From contig OZ243947.1 in NCBI GenBank assembly GCA_965214375.1, positions 1,736,001 through 1,800,000 on the forward strand: DNA of 64,000 bases, given 5' to 3'. Of this stretch, positions 36,686 to 45,647 are shown piece after piece. The stretch's first letter is position 1, and each line of letters begins with the position of its first letter. Made by a program: the position numbers and the translations under genes. Under the pieces are notes generated by a model, which was not told the DNA's origin, did no database searches, and worked only from the letters and a program-made list of their open reading frames with translations. The stretch is from Endobugula sp965214375 (GTDB taxonomy: Bacteria > Pseudomonadota > Gammaproteobacteria > Pseudomonadales > Cellvibrionaceae).

Positions 36686-37201
36686 ATGTTAAACTATGGG
36701 TTACGTCAGATTGTTTTATTATCGTGCTTATCGTTCACGTTGATTGCTTGTCAGAACACGACAAACACTCCCCCATCAACCAGCCAATCACCAACGCAAC
36801 AGAAAACACTTTTATTTCAAGACTCGACACGTTACTTTTTAAATAAGACCGGGTCAGTTAGTATGCGAGCAACACTAAAAAATACCATTACTGCCGATGG
36901 TAACACACAAAAACCGTTAGTCATTCAGCCACTGTCCGAGGGTTATAAATTACAGTTTCGCACCATACAGAAAAACAACATGACCATTGATAGCGCTTCA
37001 ATAGTTGCTGGTGGCCGATGCATCCCTATCATTGACACGGCATTTATCGTTAGCCCTCAAAAAGGTATTACCTGGCAACTATCACTTCAGGATACACAGT
37101 TTATCCATCAACAAAGCAATGCCGTTTTACGTTTTAAGGCCGATGGCGATTCTTTTCGGTTTGCGATAAAAAATCATCAACTTGAACCCTTTTTACCCTG
37201 A
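36686..37201 (+). CDS. Predicted lipoprotein, unknown family
   Basis: ATG 36686 (GGTGG upstream) gives 171 residues with a signal peptide and lipobox (LSFTLIAC, Cys about residue 24). A Thr/Ser/Pro/Gln-rich linker and a beta-rich domain with no motif that I recognise follow. The frame extends upstream into the diguanylate cyclase gene, but that part is out-of-frame noise. It is convergent with gspN, whose stop lies 4 bases away, so no terminator fits between them. Envelope location is likely; function unknown. Confidence 0.7.
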   Translation: MLNYGLRQIVLLSCLSFTLIACQNTTNTPPSTSQSPTQQKTLLFQDSTRYFLNKTGSVSMRATLKNTITADGNTQKPLVIQPLSEGYKLQFRTIQKNNMTIDSASIVAGGRCIPIIDTAFIVSPQKGITWQLSLQDTQFIHQQSNAVLRFKADGDSFRFAIKNHQLEPFLP

Positions 37202-37204
37202 TCA

Positions 37205-37987
37205 TTATCGGTCGATGATAAAACTGCCATCGGTCTGTTGTGTAGCAATTAACTGCAAGGTATACAGCAGTGCCGGATCATAGCGGTCTACAGGGTTAAT
37301 GGTTCCCTGAGCAATGAAAAAACGGCCATTCTTAAAAACAGTTTGCATATAAATATCAATATCTGGAATATGTTGTTGTGGTGAAAGCGTGTCGTCCTTG
37401 CGATCACTCCACTGCACAATAACCACAGAAGGTTCAGGCGAATCAACTTCTAACTGAATATCGCCTAAGGCGAGCCATCGCTCACCGTTATAAAAGTTGG
37501 CATTACGCCAAGCAATATCACCCGATATTTTCTTTATGCCGACATTGTGTAGTTCAAACAGGTCGATCTTGCCTTGAAAATAACCCTCAAGCATTACACC
37601 GGTTATTTCGGAAATTTCTGAAGCAGCTATTGAAACAATGGCCGATTGGATGGTCATTTTTTTATCCAATCCGTTCAAACATAACCGGCCAGAGGCTCGT
37701 GTTTTTTCTGAGTCACTGTAAAATCGCATACATAAAGCCAGCCGAAATAATGAGGCAATATCAACCTGCCAAATAACATTACCTATAGGCAATAAATAAC
37801 CTCGAATAGTATAAGCCACATTCGTGGCTTTACCTGAAAGCAGACTAACACTTACCGAATCAGCATTAATATCCGGCAATGTATTTTTTGTATACTGAAA
37901 AAAATGTAATGAAAAATAGAACGCAATAGCCAATAAAGACAAAAAAATTATAACGAAAAAAAGGCTTATTTTTTTATAAAAGGCCAT
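37205..37987 (-). CDS. gspN: Type II secretion system protein N
   Basis: The 260-residue last gene of the gsp operon. It has one N-terminal membrane helix (LFFVIIFLSLLAIAFYFSLHFF) and a periplasmic domain with the T2SN pattern (SVSLLSGKATNVAYTIRGYLLPIGNVIWQVDIASLF, then SGDIAWRN). GspN is present in only some T2SS and is not always essential. It lies 17 bases after gspM. Confidence 0.85.
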   Translation of the reverse strand: MAFYKKISLFFVIIFLSLLAIAFYFSLHFFQYTKNTLPDINADSVSVSLLSGKATNVAYTIRGYLLPIGNVIWQVDIASLFRLALCMRFYSDSEKTRASGRLCLNGLDKKMTIQSAIVSIAASEISEITGVMLEGYFQGKIDLFELHNVGIKKISGDIAWRNANFYNGERWLALGDIQLEVDSPEPSVVIVQWSDRKDDTLSPQQHIPDIDIYMQTVFKNGRFFIAQGTINPVDRYDPALLYTLQLIATQQTDGSFIIDR

Positions 37988-38004
37988 TATAAAAATAGCA
38001 GTTT

Positions 38005-38484
38005 TTACTGGCGCACACGGATTGTTGCATTTAATAAACCCGCTTTCTTGGTTTGAATTAAATAGAATTCCTCAATGGTTAGAAAATATTTATATTCAAT
38101 ATCGTATAACCAACGCAACAAAGGCTTATACTGAACTTCACTTAAGCTCAATCGTGCATCATTATTTTTTCCGGGTTGAAAACCCTTCATAGCCAGACCA
38201 TGTTCACGCAAGCTCTGGTTAATAATGCCAATCAGTCCTTGTTCGGCGGTTTCTGCTTTTTCACCTTGCTGCTGATATTTTTGGACTAAGCGTTCGACCT
38301 GCGAAAGGACACGGGCACTCGCTGATAACTGACGCTTTTGAGACTCTTGCCATTGAAATAACGGATCAACAACCAACAAGTAAAATAAAACACATACCAT
38401 CAAAAAAGCCAGACAGGCAAGCATTGTTTTTTCTGACGGGGATCGACTATTCCAATTTTCTTTTATCGCATCAATCTCGTTCAT
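38005..38484 (-). CDS. gspM: Type II secretion system protein M
   Basis: A 159-residue inner-membrane protein: short cytoplasmic start (WNSRSPSEKTMLACLAFLMVCVLFYLLVVDPLF, the usual GspM opening with its helix at about 18-36), then a periplasmic ferredoxin-like domain. GspM binds GspL in the assembly platform. Its start touches the gspL stop (ATGA-type junction at 38484). Confidence 0.9.
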   Translation of the reverse strand: MNEIDAIKENWNSRSPSEKTMLACLAFLMVCVLFYLLVVDPLFQWQESQKRQLSASARVLSQVERLVQKYQQQGEKAETAEQGLIGIINQSLREHGLAMKGFQPGKNNDARLSLSEVQYKPLLRWLYDIEYKYFLTIEEFYLIQTKKAGLLNATIRVRQ

Positions 38485-39677
38485 TATAGATCTACCCTAT
38501 TAATACGAAGCCGCGCCTGATATTGATCGTCAATCGCATTAGAGCTTAATAATTCTTCCTCAAGCCCTTTTTCTATCATTGCTTTACGCAGGCCTTCAAT
38601 ACGATCAAAACTATCTGCCTGAACACTCATCCGTAATGACTTGTCTTTATCGCTATAATTAATGCTGATCAGAACAGTCTCTAGTTCTGAAATAACCGGA
38701 GAGACGCGCGATAACAAGTACATTAATTGACTAGGCTCTTTTTTTGCAGACTCCGGCTGACCCAACTTTTGCGTTAATTGTGTAACTGGGTCGTTAATAT
38801 TTCCTCGAGGAATAACTTGACGCGTTAACGCTTCGATTTTTTGCTTTTGTGCGGCATGTTGAGACTGCAAGCTGGCGCCAGCATACCAATTAACTGCGAT
38901 AAAACTGACTATTGCGGCTACGGCCACTATCAGCACTGATTTAAACCCCTTGATATTGTCAGACAATGGAGGTCGATACTGATAGCTGCCACAACATAAA
39001 TTGATAAGCTGGGGCTGAGATAATGACATTTCAGGGAAGGCATGAATACATGTTGCATCCGCATGATTGGCTATAGGTTCTAACCACTCCGGTAGTTTTT
39101 CCGAGACGTTATAAACCGTTAATGTTTGTTCTGACTCTTCGGACAGTAAGCCTTGTAAAAAAATGGGTGCCTGTTTTTCTGTCACCGAAAAGCCAATGCC
39201 GCTGGCAGTATTAGCCAACACCTGACCTTCCGGAGACAACCATACTGTAATACTATTTTCTTCCACAGGAAGCTGTTGAAAATCAATAAGGCAGCGCTGT
39301 ACGACAACCCCGGCTTCTGAAAAAGCCTGCCATTGATTGAAAAACCAGTCGTTATTAATATAAGCCACTGTTGCAGTGGTTTCACCAATAGCACTAATAG
39401 CAAAATGTAAATCTTCGAAATTTTCTATAATTTCTTCTTCAAGCTCGTAGGGTAAAAGCTTGGCAAAATGCCGTTTCTCTTTTTCGCTGTACGGTACGCG
39501 ACGCACCACCACTTGTTCTCCGGGGATAACCAACACAACGGGGGCAATCATTTGTAGCGCCCACTCTATAGCCTCCGCCTGATCACCCATTGAAAAATCC
39601 GGTGTCGCCTGACGACCAATGAGAGCCCAACGACAACCATCAGGCAACAACTCTATGTAAGCATAAGTCTCTGACAT
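38484..39677 (-). CDS. gspL: Type II secretion system protein L
   Basis: A 397-residue protein with a cytoplasmic actin-like domain (YIELLPDGCRWALIGRQ, VPYSEKEKRHFAKLLPYELEEEI), one membrane helix at about residues 250-268 (GFKSVLIVAVAAIVSFIAVNWYAG) and a periplasmic ferredoxin-like domain. GspL recruits the ATPase GspE to the membrane, so the GspE motif changes noted upstream bear on its partner. Intact; gspK precedes it by 1 base. Confidence 0.92.
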   Translation of the reverse strand: MSETYAYIELLPDGCRWALIGRQATPDFSMGDQAEAIEWALQMIAPVVLVIPGEQVVVRRVPYSEKEKRHFAKLLPYELEEEIIENFEDLHFAISAIGETTATVAYINNDWFFNQWQAFSEAGVVVQRCLIDFQQLPVEENSITVWLSPEGQVLANTASGIGFSVTEKQAPIFLQGLLSEESEQTLTVYNVSEKLPEWLEPIANHADATCIHAFPEMSLSQPQLINLCCGSYQYRPPLSDNIKGFKSVLIVAVAAIVSFIAVNWYAGASLQSQHAAQKQKIEALTRQVIPRGNINDPVTQLTQKLGQPESAKKEPSQLMYLLSRVSPVISELETVLISINYSDKDKSLRMSVQADSFDRIEGLRKAMIEKGLEEELLSSNAIDDQYQARLRINRVDL

Positions 39678-39678
39678 C

Positions 39679-40770
39679 TTATTCCATTAACCTTTTTTCT
39701 CGCTTCAACACAATGGATTGAATACCTGTTGATGTATTTTCCCGCTTCAATAGACTCATTTGCCGAGATTGATAGTCTGACAAATCCGCCTTTGTATGTA
39801 ATAAAAAATACTGGCTTCCCGTACGTAAACCATTCGCAACCGGCCACAAGGCGGGATCGGCATCAAATACCTGACCCGCTTCACTACTTGATAAAAAGTC
39901 ATCAACAGATTGATAAGCGGTCGCAGTTTTGTCTTCGGTCGTTGGTCTGGCACTCATTAATGTCAAGGCTTCTTCTTCTGATAAAGGTGTTTCAATATTT
40001 TGTTTATTTAACGTTCTCATGACAGCAACTGGCGCAGTATTGATATTAAAACCTGTTGTATTTGGCAGCGCAATGACTAAAGGCTCGAGATAGTCGTATA
40101 AGAGATTGGTTATCCCCTTAATTTGTCGCAGTTCTGTGACACTGCTAAAAAAACGATTGGCGGCACGATAAGGCTTTTCCAACGAACTGTAATAACCATT
40201 TTCCGCGCCACCCGACCCAGTTAGCGCATCATCCGTATCGACCCAATCAATCACCGCTTGTGTGATTGTCATGGCCTCATCGACTGTCATTTCTTCATCA
40301 GGGTAGGTTGGTAACAAGCGCATAAACCGCTGCTGCGCAACCGTAAAACGTTCATTAAGCAAGCCATTGGGATTATATGGCGATGGTCGTCCCTGTAACT
40401 GATTCAAATTAAAACGACTCAGAGCATCTTCCATACTGGCTTCTATGGCAACCTCCTCTATCGGTGCGGTCAGTGGCGCAGCCCAAGCCTCTTGCAAATG
40501 ATCATAACTACCTTCAACCCCATTGCTGGAATAACGGCCATTATTACTGTCGTCTTCAGCATCCTGATCAAGCGTCCAAGCGGCAACTTCTTCAACACTG
40601 AGTACGGCCTGCTGTAAACTCGAACCTGCAACCGCATGGTCTGCTCGCGCAAAAAGCAATTGAAAACTTCCCGTCAAACGAATAGCAATCGCCGCAATAA
40701 CACTGACAATAAACACTACCACAATAATAACGGTTCCGCGTTGCAGACCAGGCCTATTCATTACCATCAC
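39679..40770 (-). CDS. gspK: Type II secretion minor pseudopilin K
   Basis: The 363-residue minor pseudopilin has a prepilin-like start (LQRGTVIIVVVFIVSVIAAIAIRL; as usual for GspK there is no Glu at +5). The large GspK globular domain follows, with SRFNLNQLQGR, VIDWVDTDDALTG and FNINTAPVAVMRTL. GspK caps the pseudopilus tip with I and J. It overlaps gspJ by 17 bases. Confidence 0.93.
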   Translation of the reverse strand: MMVMNRPGLQRGTVIIVVVFIVSVIAAIAIRLTGSFQLLFARADHAVAGSSLQQAVLSVEEVAAWTLDQDAEDDSNNGRYSSNGVEGSYDHLQEAWAAPLTAPIEEVAIEASMEDALSRFNLNQLQGRPSPYNPNGLLNERFTVAQQRFMRLLPTYPDEEMTVDEAMTITQAVIDWVDTDDALTGSGGAENGYYSSLEKPYRAANRFFSSVTELRQIKGITNLLYDYLEPLVIALPNTTGFNINTAPVAVMRTLNKQNIETPLSEEEALTLMSARPTTEDKTATAYQSVDDFLSSSEAGQVFDADPALWPVANGLRTGSQYFLLHTKADLSDYQSRQMSLLKRENTSTGIQSIVLKREKRLME

Positions 40771-41452
40771 TCAATAAAAATATACGTTTTGTTTCACCCA
40801 AGGCATCGGTTGTAATGGCCACCTCTACAGCAATGGGTAATTGATCACCCTGCTCGTCTGATTCAGGCCACCCCCCCAACCAGGATTGATCATCCACTCT
40901 TTGGGCGCTTTGCGACAAATAAAGAAACTGTATTTCCTGCAAATCATCCAACAGCTTCAAGCTTTTTATGTCAGGCTCTGAAACACTATCGATTGGACGC
41001 CAGTAATCGCGCCATACACTGATAGTGAATTTATCGGGAACCTCTGATTCACTTTTTGAGAGTCGATACACAATATGCTGCAAGTCACTCTGAGGTTGAT
41101 CAAAAAAATTATGGGCACCACTGCGGACAAAGCGCAATAAATGGCTATCTGTACTCACCGCTAATGTGCTATCAAGTGTCTGTCTGTCCGACAACAATCC
41201 TGTCATGGCCGGCTGCACAGTATCAAACTGATCAATCCAAGGGCGTGGTACGGTATGAAAAAGGTCGTCTTGCATATAGCGCCATGTACGCTGTAAATCA
41301 TTCAGATTCTCTGTTGCTTGTTTAACCCGCCCTTCCACATTAATAGCTCCGCTGAAGGCCTGATAAGCCAGCAACATAAGCGCTGCACTAATTGCAATAG
41401 CAATCAGCAACTCGACCAGTGTAAAACCATGAGGGTTACTGTTAATTTTCAT
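40754..41452 (-). CDS. gspJ: Type II secretion minor pseudopilin J
   Basis: The 232-residue minor pseudopilin carries a class III prepilin signal (PHGFTLVELLIAIAISAALMLLAYQAF, cut after Gly, Glu at +5) and the GspJ domain (LNDLQRTWRYMQDDLFHTVPRPW). Together with I and K it starts pseudopilus assembly. Its start touches the gspI stop. Confidence 0.94.
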   Translation of the reverse strand: MKINSNPHGFTLVELLIAIAISAALMLLAYQAFSGAINVEGRVKQATENLNDLQRTWRYMQDDLFHTVPRPWIDQFDTVQPAMTGLLSDRQTLDSTLAVSTDSHLLRFVRSGAHNFFDQPQSDLQHIVYRLSKSESEVPDKFTISVWRDYWRPIDSVSEPDIKSLKLLDDLQEIQFLYLSQSAQRVDDQSWLGGWPESDEQGDQLPIAVEVAITTDALGETKRIFLLSDGNE

Positions 41453-41835
41453 TAATGCACAAAAGTACTCAAAGTAGTTAATGTATTCTCAGGCTTTTCA
41501 GCCAAACTCACACGTGCCTGATATCGCAGTAGAGCACCGAACTCAGTCTCTTCCGGCTCTGTCACCACCTGCCACTCTGCACCCGCCATGGTGACGGTTT
41601 TCTCATCAATACGTCGCAACATGTCACCACTGAGCCTTCTCTCGAGACGCAGTTGTGTCAACGTATTTTCTGCAACCCATATCGCAACCGTTTTATTGCG
41701 AAGTGCTGCTGCACTATCTGTTTGTGATATCAGTAACAACATTAATGCAGGCACGGCAAAAGCCATAAAGGCAACCGCAGCCAACACTTCGAACAATGTA
41801 AACCCTTTCTTATTATTCAGCCTGGTCTTTATCAT
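41452..41835 (-). CDS. gspI: Type II secretion minor pseudopilin I
   Basis: The 127-residue minor pseudopilin has the prepilin start KKGFTLFEVLAAVAFMAFAVPALMLL and the family segment VAIWVAENTLTQLRLE with a Trp-Val-Thr-type C-terminal strand. It overlaps the end of gspH by 23 bases and is coupled to gspJ. Confidence 0.94.
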   Translation of the reverse strand: MIKTRLNNKKGFTLFEVLAAVAFMAFAVPALMLLLISQTDSAAALRNKTVAIWVAENTLTQLRLERRLSGDMLRRIDEKTVTMAGAEWQVVTEPEETEFGALLRYQARVSLAEKPENTLTTLSTFVH

Positions 41836-42421
41836 CGCTATAACTTAATTCACCACGTTCATTCAAATAAATATAGAAGTTAGCGTCTTTGTTTTCCTGT
41901 AAAGCCCAATACATCTCAAAATCAGAGACTTCTCCATTAGGAAAAAATAGTATATTAGGCGGCAACGCTGCATCGTCTTGCAACACATTAAGCTGCTCTT
42001 CTAACAGAGCTTCCAAAAAAACATCTTCAACTTTTAAAGAAATATGTATGCCATCTTCCAAGCTTTTAGACGTTAATGGTTGTTCCAGTACTTGCCACGT
42101 CTTATCTTGGTATTGATGACAACTGTATGCCTGCACTTCACCCTCTTCAGTAGTGTCCATGCGCAAACCTAATACTTGCTGTCCAAATAGTGCCTCTTCT
42201 TGCGCAAATAACATTTTTTCATATAAGCCACTGCTCTCATCTGCTAACAGATTGCTATCATCAGCAAAGTTGCGCACCACAATACGCGCACCATAACTCA
42301 CCACAATCATAATCACAATCACAATCACAATCACAATCACAATCACAATCACAATCACAATCACAATCACTAGCATGATAACGATCAATTCAATCAGACT
42401 AAAACCTTGCTGGTTTTTCAT
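41813..42421 (-). CDS. gspH: Type II secretion pseudopilin H with expanded Val-Ile repeat
   Basis: ATG 42421 gives 202 residues. The prepilin signal is normal (NQQGFSLIELIVIML; Gly-1, Glu+5). The membrane helix that should continue with varied residues is instead ten exact Val-Ile pairs (residues 18-37), encoded by a perfect hexanucleotide repeat, then MIVVSYG. The hydrophobic stretch is thus about 30 residues, longer than the usual about 20. The downstream globular domain looks normal (EEALFGQQVLGLRMDTT). The frame further upstream overlaps gspG and is not used. The repeat unit is six bases, so length changes keep the frame. Confidence 0.88.
   Translation of the reverse strand: MKNQQGFSLIELIVIMLVIVIVIVIVIVIVIVIVIVIMIVVSYGARIVVRNFADDSNLLADESSGLYEKMLFAQEEALFGQQVLGLRMDTTEEGEVQAYSCHQYQDKTWQVLEQPLTSKSLEDGIHISLKVEDVFLEALLEEQLNVLQDDAALPPNILFFPNGEVSDFEMYWALQENKDANFYIYLNERGELSYSDDKDQAE
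42311..42370 (-). repeat. Perfect (GTGATT)10 microsatellite inside gspH
   Basis: Sixty bases made of ten identical units (AATCAC on the plus strand), with an imperfect unit on the right-hand protein side. It lies wholly inside the membrane-helix codons of gspH, encodes alternating Val and Ile, and is prone to slipped-strand length change. Confidence 0.97.
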
Positions 42422-42428
42422 AGGTTGT

Positions 42429-42869
42429 CTAATTTTCTGTAGGGTCTTCCCAGCTATAAATATCCTTATCCGTATCAGCACCACCGGCAACGCCATCCGC
42501 GCCATAGGTATAAATTTCGTAAGGGCCTTTTTCACCGGGCGCATTGTATAAGTAGGTATTACCCCATGGATCTTTAGGCAACTTATCCAGATAACCTTCT
42601 TTATTCCATTGTTTAGGAATAGGATCTATAGAAGGCTTCTCAACCAAAGCTTCCAGCCCTTGCTCGGTTGTTGGAAAACGGAAGTTATCTAACTTGTATA
42701 ATTTCAGTTGCGTTTCTATGGTTCTGAAATCTGTACGCACTTGTTTGATGCGCGCTTCGTCAGCACGACCAAGAAAACGCCCGCCAACCATCACTGCCAT
42801 AATTCCCATGATTAACAAAACCACCATCAGCTCAATAAAGCTGAAGCCTTTTTGATTTTTTTTATTCAT
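42429..42869 (-). CDS. gspG: Type II secretion major pseudopilin G
   Basis: The 146-residue major pseudopilin begins KKNQKGFSFIELMVVLLIMGIMAVMVGG (Gly-1, Glu+5). The typical major-pseudopilin body follows: IETQLKLYKLDNFRFPTTEQGLEALV, YLDKLPKDPWGNTYLY, and the calcium-site loop GADGVAGGADTDKDIYSW. It polymerises into the pseudopilus driven by GspE. Intact, 8 bases before gspH. Confidence 0.96.
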   Translation of the reverse strand: MNKKNQKGFSFIELMVVLLIMGIMAVMVGGRFLGRADEARIKQVRTDFRTIETQLKLYKLDNFRFPTTEQGLEALVEKPSIDPIPKQWNKEGYLDKLPKDPWGNTYLYNAPGEKGPYEIYTYGADGVAGGADTDKDIYSWEDPTEN

Positions 42870-42918
42870 AAATGTTCCTTTTGTTTAAACGTTGAAAATT
42901 TATTATGGAGAATATTTT

Positions 42919-44169
42919 TTAAAATTGATTACTCATATCGGCTATAGGCACAATAATCGCCATCATGATAAAACCAATCACTGCCCCCATTACAACAATG
43001 GTTAATGGCTCAACCATATTCAATATGGTTGACAACTGCATATCCAGTTCTCTTTGCTGACTCCTCGCAGAATAATCCAGTTGCTCAGCCAATGTACCAT
43101 TGGCTTCTCCACTGGCGGCCATCTGTACCATCAGTGGAGGAAACACTTCTGCTTTATCCAAGGCTCTATTAAGACTCGCACCCTCTTCAACATCCATTGC
43201 GGCTTGTTCAGCCTGCTCACGCAAAATACTATTATTCATGGTCTGATTGCTGATACGCAGACTATTAAGTAAAGGAACACCACTGCCAATCAACATACTC
43301 AAAGTACTGGCAAAACGTGTCGAATCTGACTGGGTAATAACATGGCTTATCAAAGGCGTTTTTAATAACCACCTATGCCAATATTTATGATTATTTTCTT
43401 GTTGTTTCCACCAGATAAAAGCCCATATCACTAACGCTAAAAACAGTAGTAAAAACAAACCATAGTGTTGTAAAAAACCACTGAGCGCAATCAAAAATTG
43501 TGTGGCCCAGAATAGTTCTTGATCCGCACGATCAAAGACACTGATTAACTGCGATACTACTAATAACATTAGGGCAATCACAATGCCAATACATACCAGA
43601 ACCAGAATCAACGGATAAAACATCGCAGAACTTAAACGCTGCCTAGCTTCATGTGACGTCTCTGTATATTCTGCTAGACAATCCAGAACCGGACCTAAAA
43701 AACCTGCCTGCTCGGCCGCATTAACCATGGCACAATACATGGAATCAAACACCCGCGGGTAATCAGACAACGCTTGCGCCAAACTTAAGCCTTCAAGTAC
43801 TCGCGAGCGCACGTGCAAGACAATATCACGCACCTGCTCTTTGCGTGTTTGCTTGGCAACGGCTTGCAACGATTCAGCTAGAGGCATACCCGACTGAACG
43901 AGTGATGCTAACTGTCGTGTCAGCAGTGATAAATCTTTCACCTTTAAACGGATTATACTGTGCCCGCCAACGAGGCCAAAGGAAAACGATGCTTGACTGG
44001 CATTTTTTTTCGTTGGTACCGAAGTACCCGCAGAAACTTTTTCAACACTTAGCGGCTTTAATTGTTGTTGACGCAGCTGGGAACGTATTTGCTTTTCGGT
44101 ATCGCCTTCCAGCGTTCCCTTCACTAACTTACCATTGGTATTGATTGCCTGATAACGAAATGCACCCAT
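42919..44169 (-). CDS. gspF: Type II secretion inner-membrane platform protein F
   Basis: The 416-residue polytopic platform protein has two homologous halves: LSLLTRQLASLVQSGMPLAESLQAV and FASTLSMLIGSGVPLLNSLRI. Three membrane segments are recognisable (about 180-205, 230-255, 385-410) and the C-terminal GFIMMAIIVPIADMSNQF is typical. It couples GspE ATP hydrolysis to pseudopilin extraction. Intact; 14 bases after gspE. Confidence 0.95.
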   Translation of the reverse strand: MGAFRYQAINTNGKLVKGTLEGDTEKQIRSQLRQQQLKPLSVEKVSAGTSVPTKKNASQASFSFGLVGGHSIIRLKVKDLSLLTRQLASLVQSGMPLAESLQAVAKQTRKEQVRDIVLHVRSRVLEGLSLAQALSDYPRVFDSMYCAMVNAAEQAGFLGPVLDCLAEYTETSHEARQRLSSAMFYPLILVLVCIGIVIALMLLVVSQLISVFDRADQELFWATQFLIALSGFLQHYGLFLLLFLALVIWAFIWWKQQENNHKYWHRWLLKTPLISHVITQSDSTRFASTLSMLIGSGVPLLNSLRISNQTMNNSILREQAEQAAMDVEEGASLNRALDKAEVFPPLMVQMAASGEANGTLAEQLDYSARSQQRELDMQLSTILNMVEPLTIVVMGAVIGFIMMAIIVPIADMSNQF

Positions 44170-44183
44170 GACATAACACCCCG

Positions 44184-45647
44184 TTAACTAACGGCCGTAA
44201 CGCGAAGTACTTCTTCGAGGCTGGTATCACCAGCCAGTACCCGCCGCCGACCATCACCCATCAATGCCGGTGAAGTCTGACGCACATGTGTCAGCATCTC
44301 TTGTTCGCCAGCACCTTCATGGATAAGTTGACGCAAATCTGCATCAACCGGAATAATTTCATAAATCGCCGTACGACCACGATAGCCGGTTTGATTACAA
44401 CGCTCACAGCTACCAGCTTGATAAATATTATCATCTGGTTTTATTTGCAAACGCTCACACTCTCCCAGCGTCGGAGTGTGAACTTGGCGAAAGTGTTGGC
44501 AGAGTAGGCGCACCAAACGTTGCGCCATCACCATTTCTAGACTTGATGACAGCAAGAAAGGTTCTACCCCCGTATCCTTTAAGCGAGTAATGGCGCCAAT
44601 AGCCGTATTGGTATGTAAAGTGGACAAGACCAGATGACCAGTTAAACTCGCCTGTACCGCAATAGACGCTGTTTCACGGTCACGAATCTCACCCACCATC
44701 ACCACATCCGGATCTTGACGCAAAATAGCGCGCAAACCTCTGGCAAAGGTCATATCCACTTTAGGATTCACTTGTGTTTGACCTACACCTGGCAACAAGT
44801 ACTCGACCGGATCTTCAATGGTTAAAATATTACGACTGCGGTCATTGATATATGTAAGACCTGCGTACAGCGTAGTGGTTTTACCTGAACCCGTTGGATC
44901 TGTAACCAAAATAATACCGTGAGGACGTCGCAAACTTTTTACAAACACATCGTAAACATGATCCGACATGGATAACTGCGATAATTGCAATTGACCTGCC
45001 GCCTGATCCAACAAACGCAATACCACGCGCTCACCATAAGCCGAAGGGATCGTTGACATACGAATATCAACACCGTGGCCCGCAATACGCACCGAAATAC
45101 GCCCGTCTTGCGGCAACCGCTTCTCGGCAATATCCAGTTTTGCCATCACTTTTAAACGCGATACCAGTACCGAAGCCAGCTCCGGTTTGGGAGACAAGAC
45201 TTCATTCAAGACACCATCCACACGAAAACGTACAGCCACTCTATCTTCAAAAGGTTCGATATGAATATCAGACACTTTTTCTTTAACCGCCTGAGATAAA
45301 ATAGCATTGATTAAACGAATCACCGGGGCATCATCATCACCTGCCAATAAATCTGTCTGCTGTTGTAACTCATCGGCCAATTGCGACAAATCCATCTCGG
45401 CATCTAGATCATCAACCGCTCGCTGTGCGGCACCTTCTGTGTTCTGATAACCTTCAGTCAGTTTTTTAGAAAAAACTTTTTCATCAATTTTCTCCAAAGA
45501 TAAATCTGCACCAAGAACACGTTGCAACTCCAACAATACCGTTAAGTCAAGATTTTGATAGTGATACACTGTATTACCGTCCAACATCACGCCATGTTGT
45601 TGCGCAAAAGAAAACGGCACAGTTACAGGCACATCGACATCGGTCAT
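44184..45647 (-). CDS. gspE: Type II secretion ATPase E with altered Walker A and zinc motif
   Basis: The 487-residue assembly ATPase has an N1E/N2E region, the Asp box (DIHIEPFEDRVAVRFRVDG, about 127-145), the Walker B region (DPDVVMVGEIRDRETA, about 312-327) and the His box (GHLVLSTLHTNTA). Two key motifs differ from the family. Walker A reads DPTGSGKTT: Asp250 replaces the invariant first Gly (GGT to GAT). The zinc tetra-Cys motif reads CQHF...CERC: the second Cys is Phe386 (TGT to TTT) while C383, C414 and C417 remain. The frame is open, but ATP binding and the zinc-bound C-terminal knob are doubtful. It overlaps the end of broken gspD by 4 bases. Confidence 0.93.
   Translation of the reverse strand: MTDVDVPVTVPFSFAQQHGVMLDGNTVYHYQNLDLTVLLELQRVLGADLSLEKIDEKVFSKKLTEGYQNTEGAAQRAVDDLDAEMDLSQLADELQQQTDLLAGDDDAPVIRLINAILSQAVKEKVSDIHIEPFEDRVAVRFRVDGVLNEVLSPKPELASVLVSRLKVMAKLDIAEKRLPQDGRISVRIAGHGVDIRMSTIPSAYGERVVLRLLDQAAGQLQLSQLSMSDHVYDVFVKSLRRPHGIILVTDPTGSGKTTTLYAGLTYINDRSRNILTIEDPVEYLLPGVGQTQVNPKVDMTFARGLRAILRQDPDVVMVGEIRDRETASIAVQASLTGHLVLSTLHTNTAIGAITRLKDTGVEPFLLSSSLEMVMAQRLVRLLCQHFRQVHTPTLGECERLQIKPDDNIYQAGSCERCNQTGYRGRTAIYEIIPVDADLRQLIHEGAGEQEMLTHVRQTSPALMGDGRRRVLAGDTSLEEVLRVTAVS

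Noticed and set aside
42311..42370. CRISPR-like or satellite array
   Set aside because: The unit is only six bases without spacers and lies in frame within the gspH membrane helix; it is a coding microsatellite.
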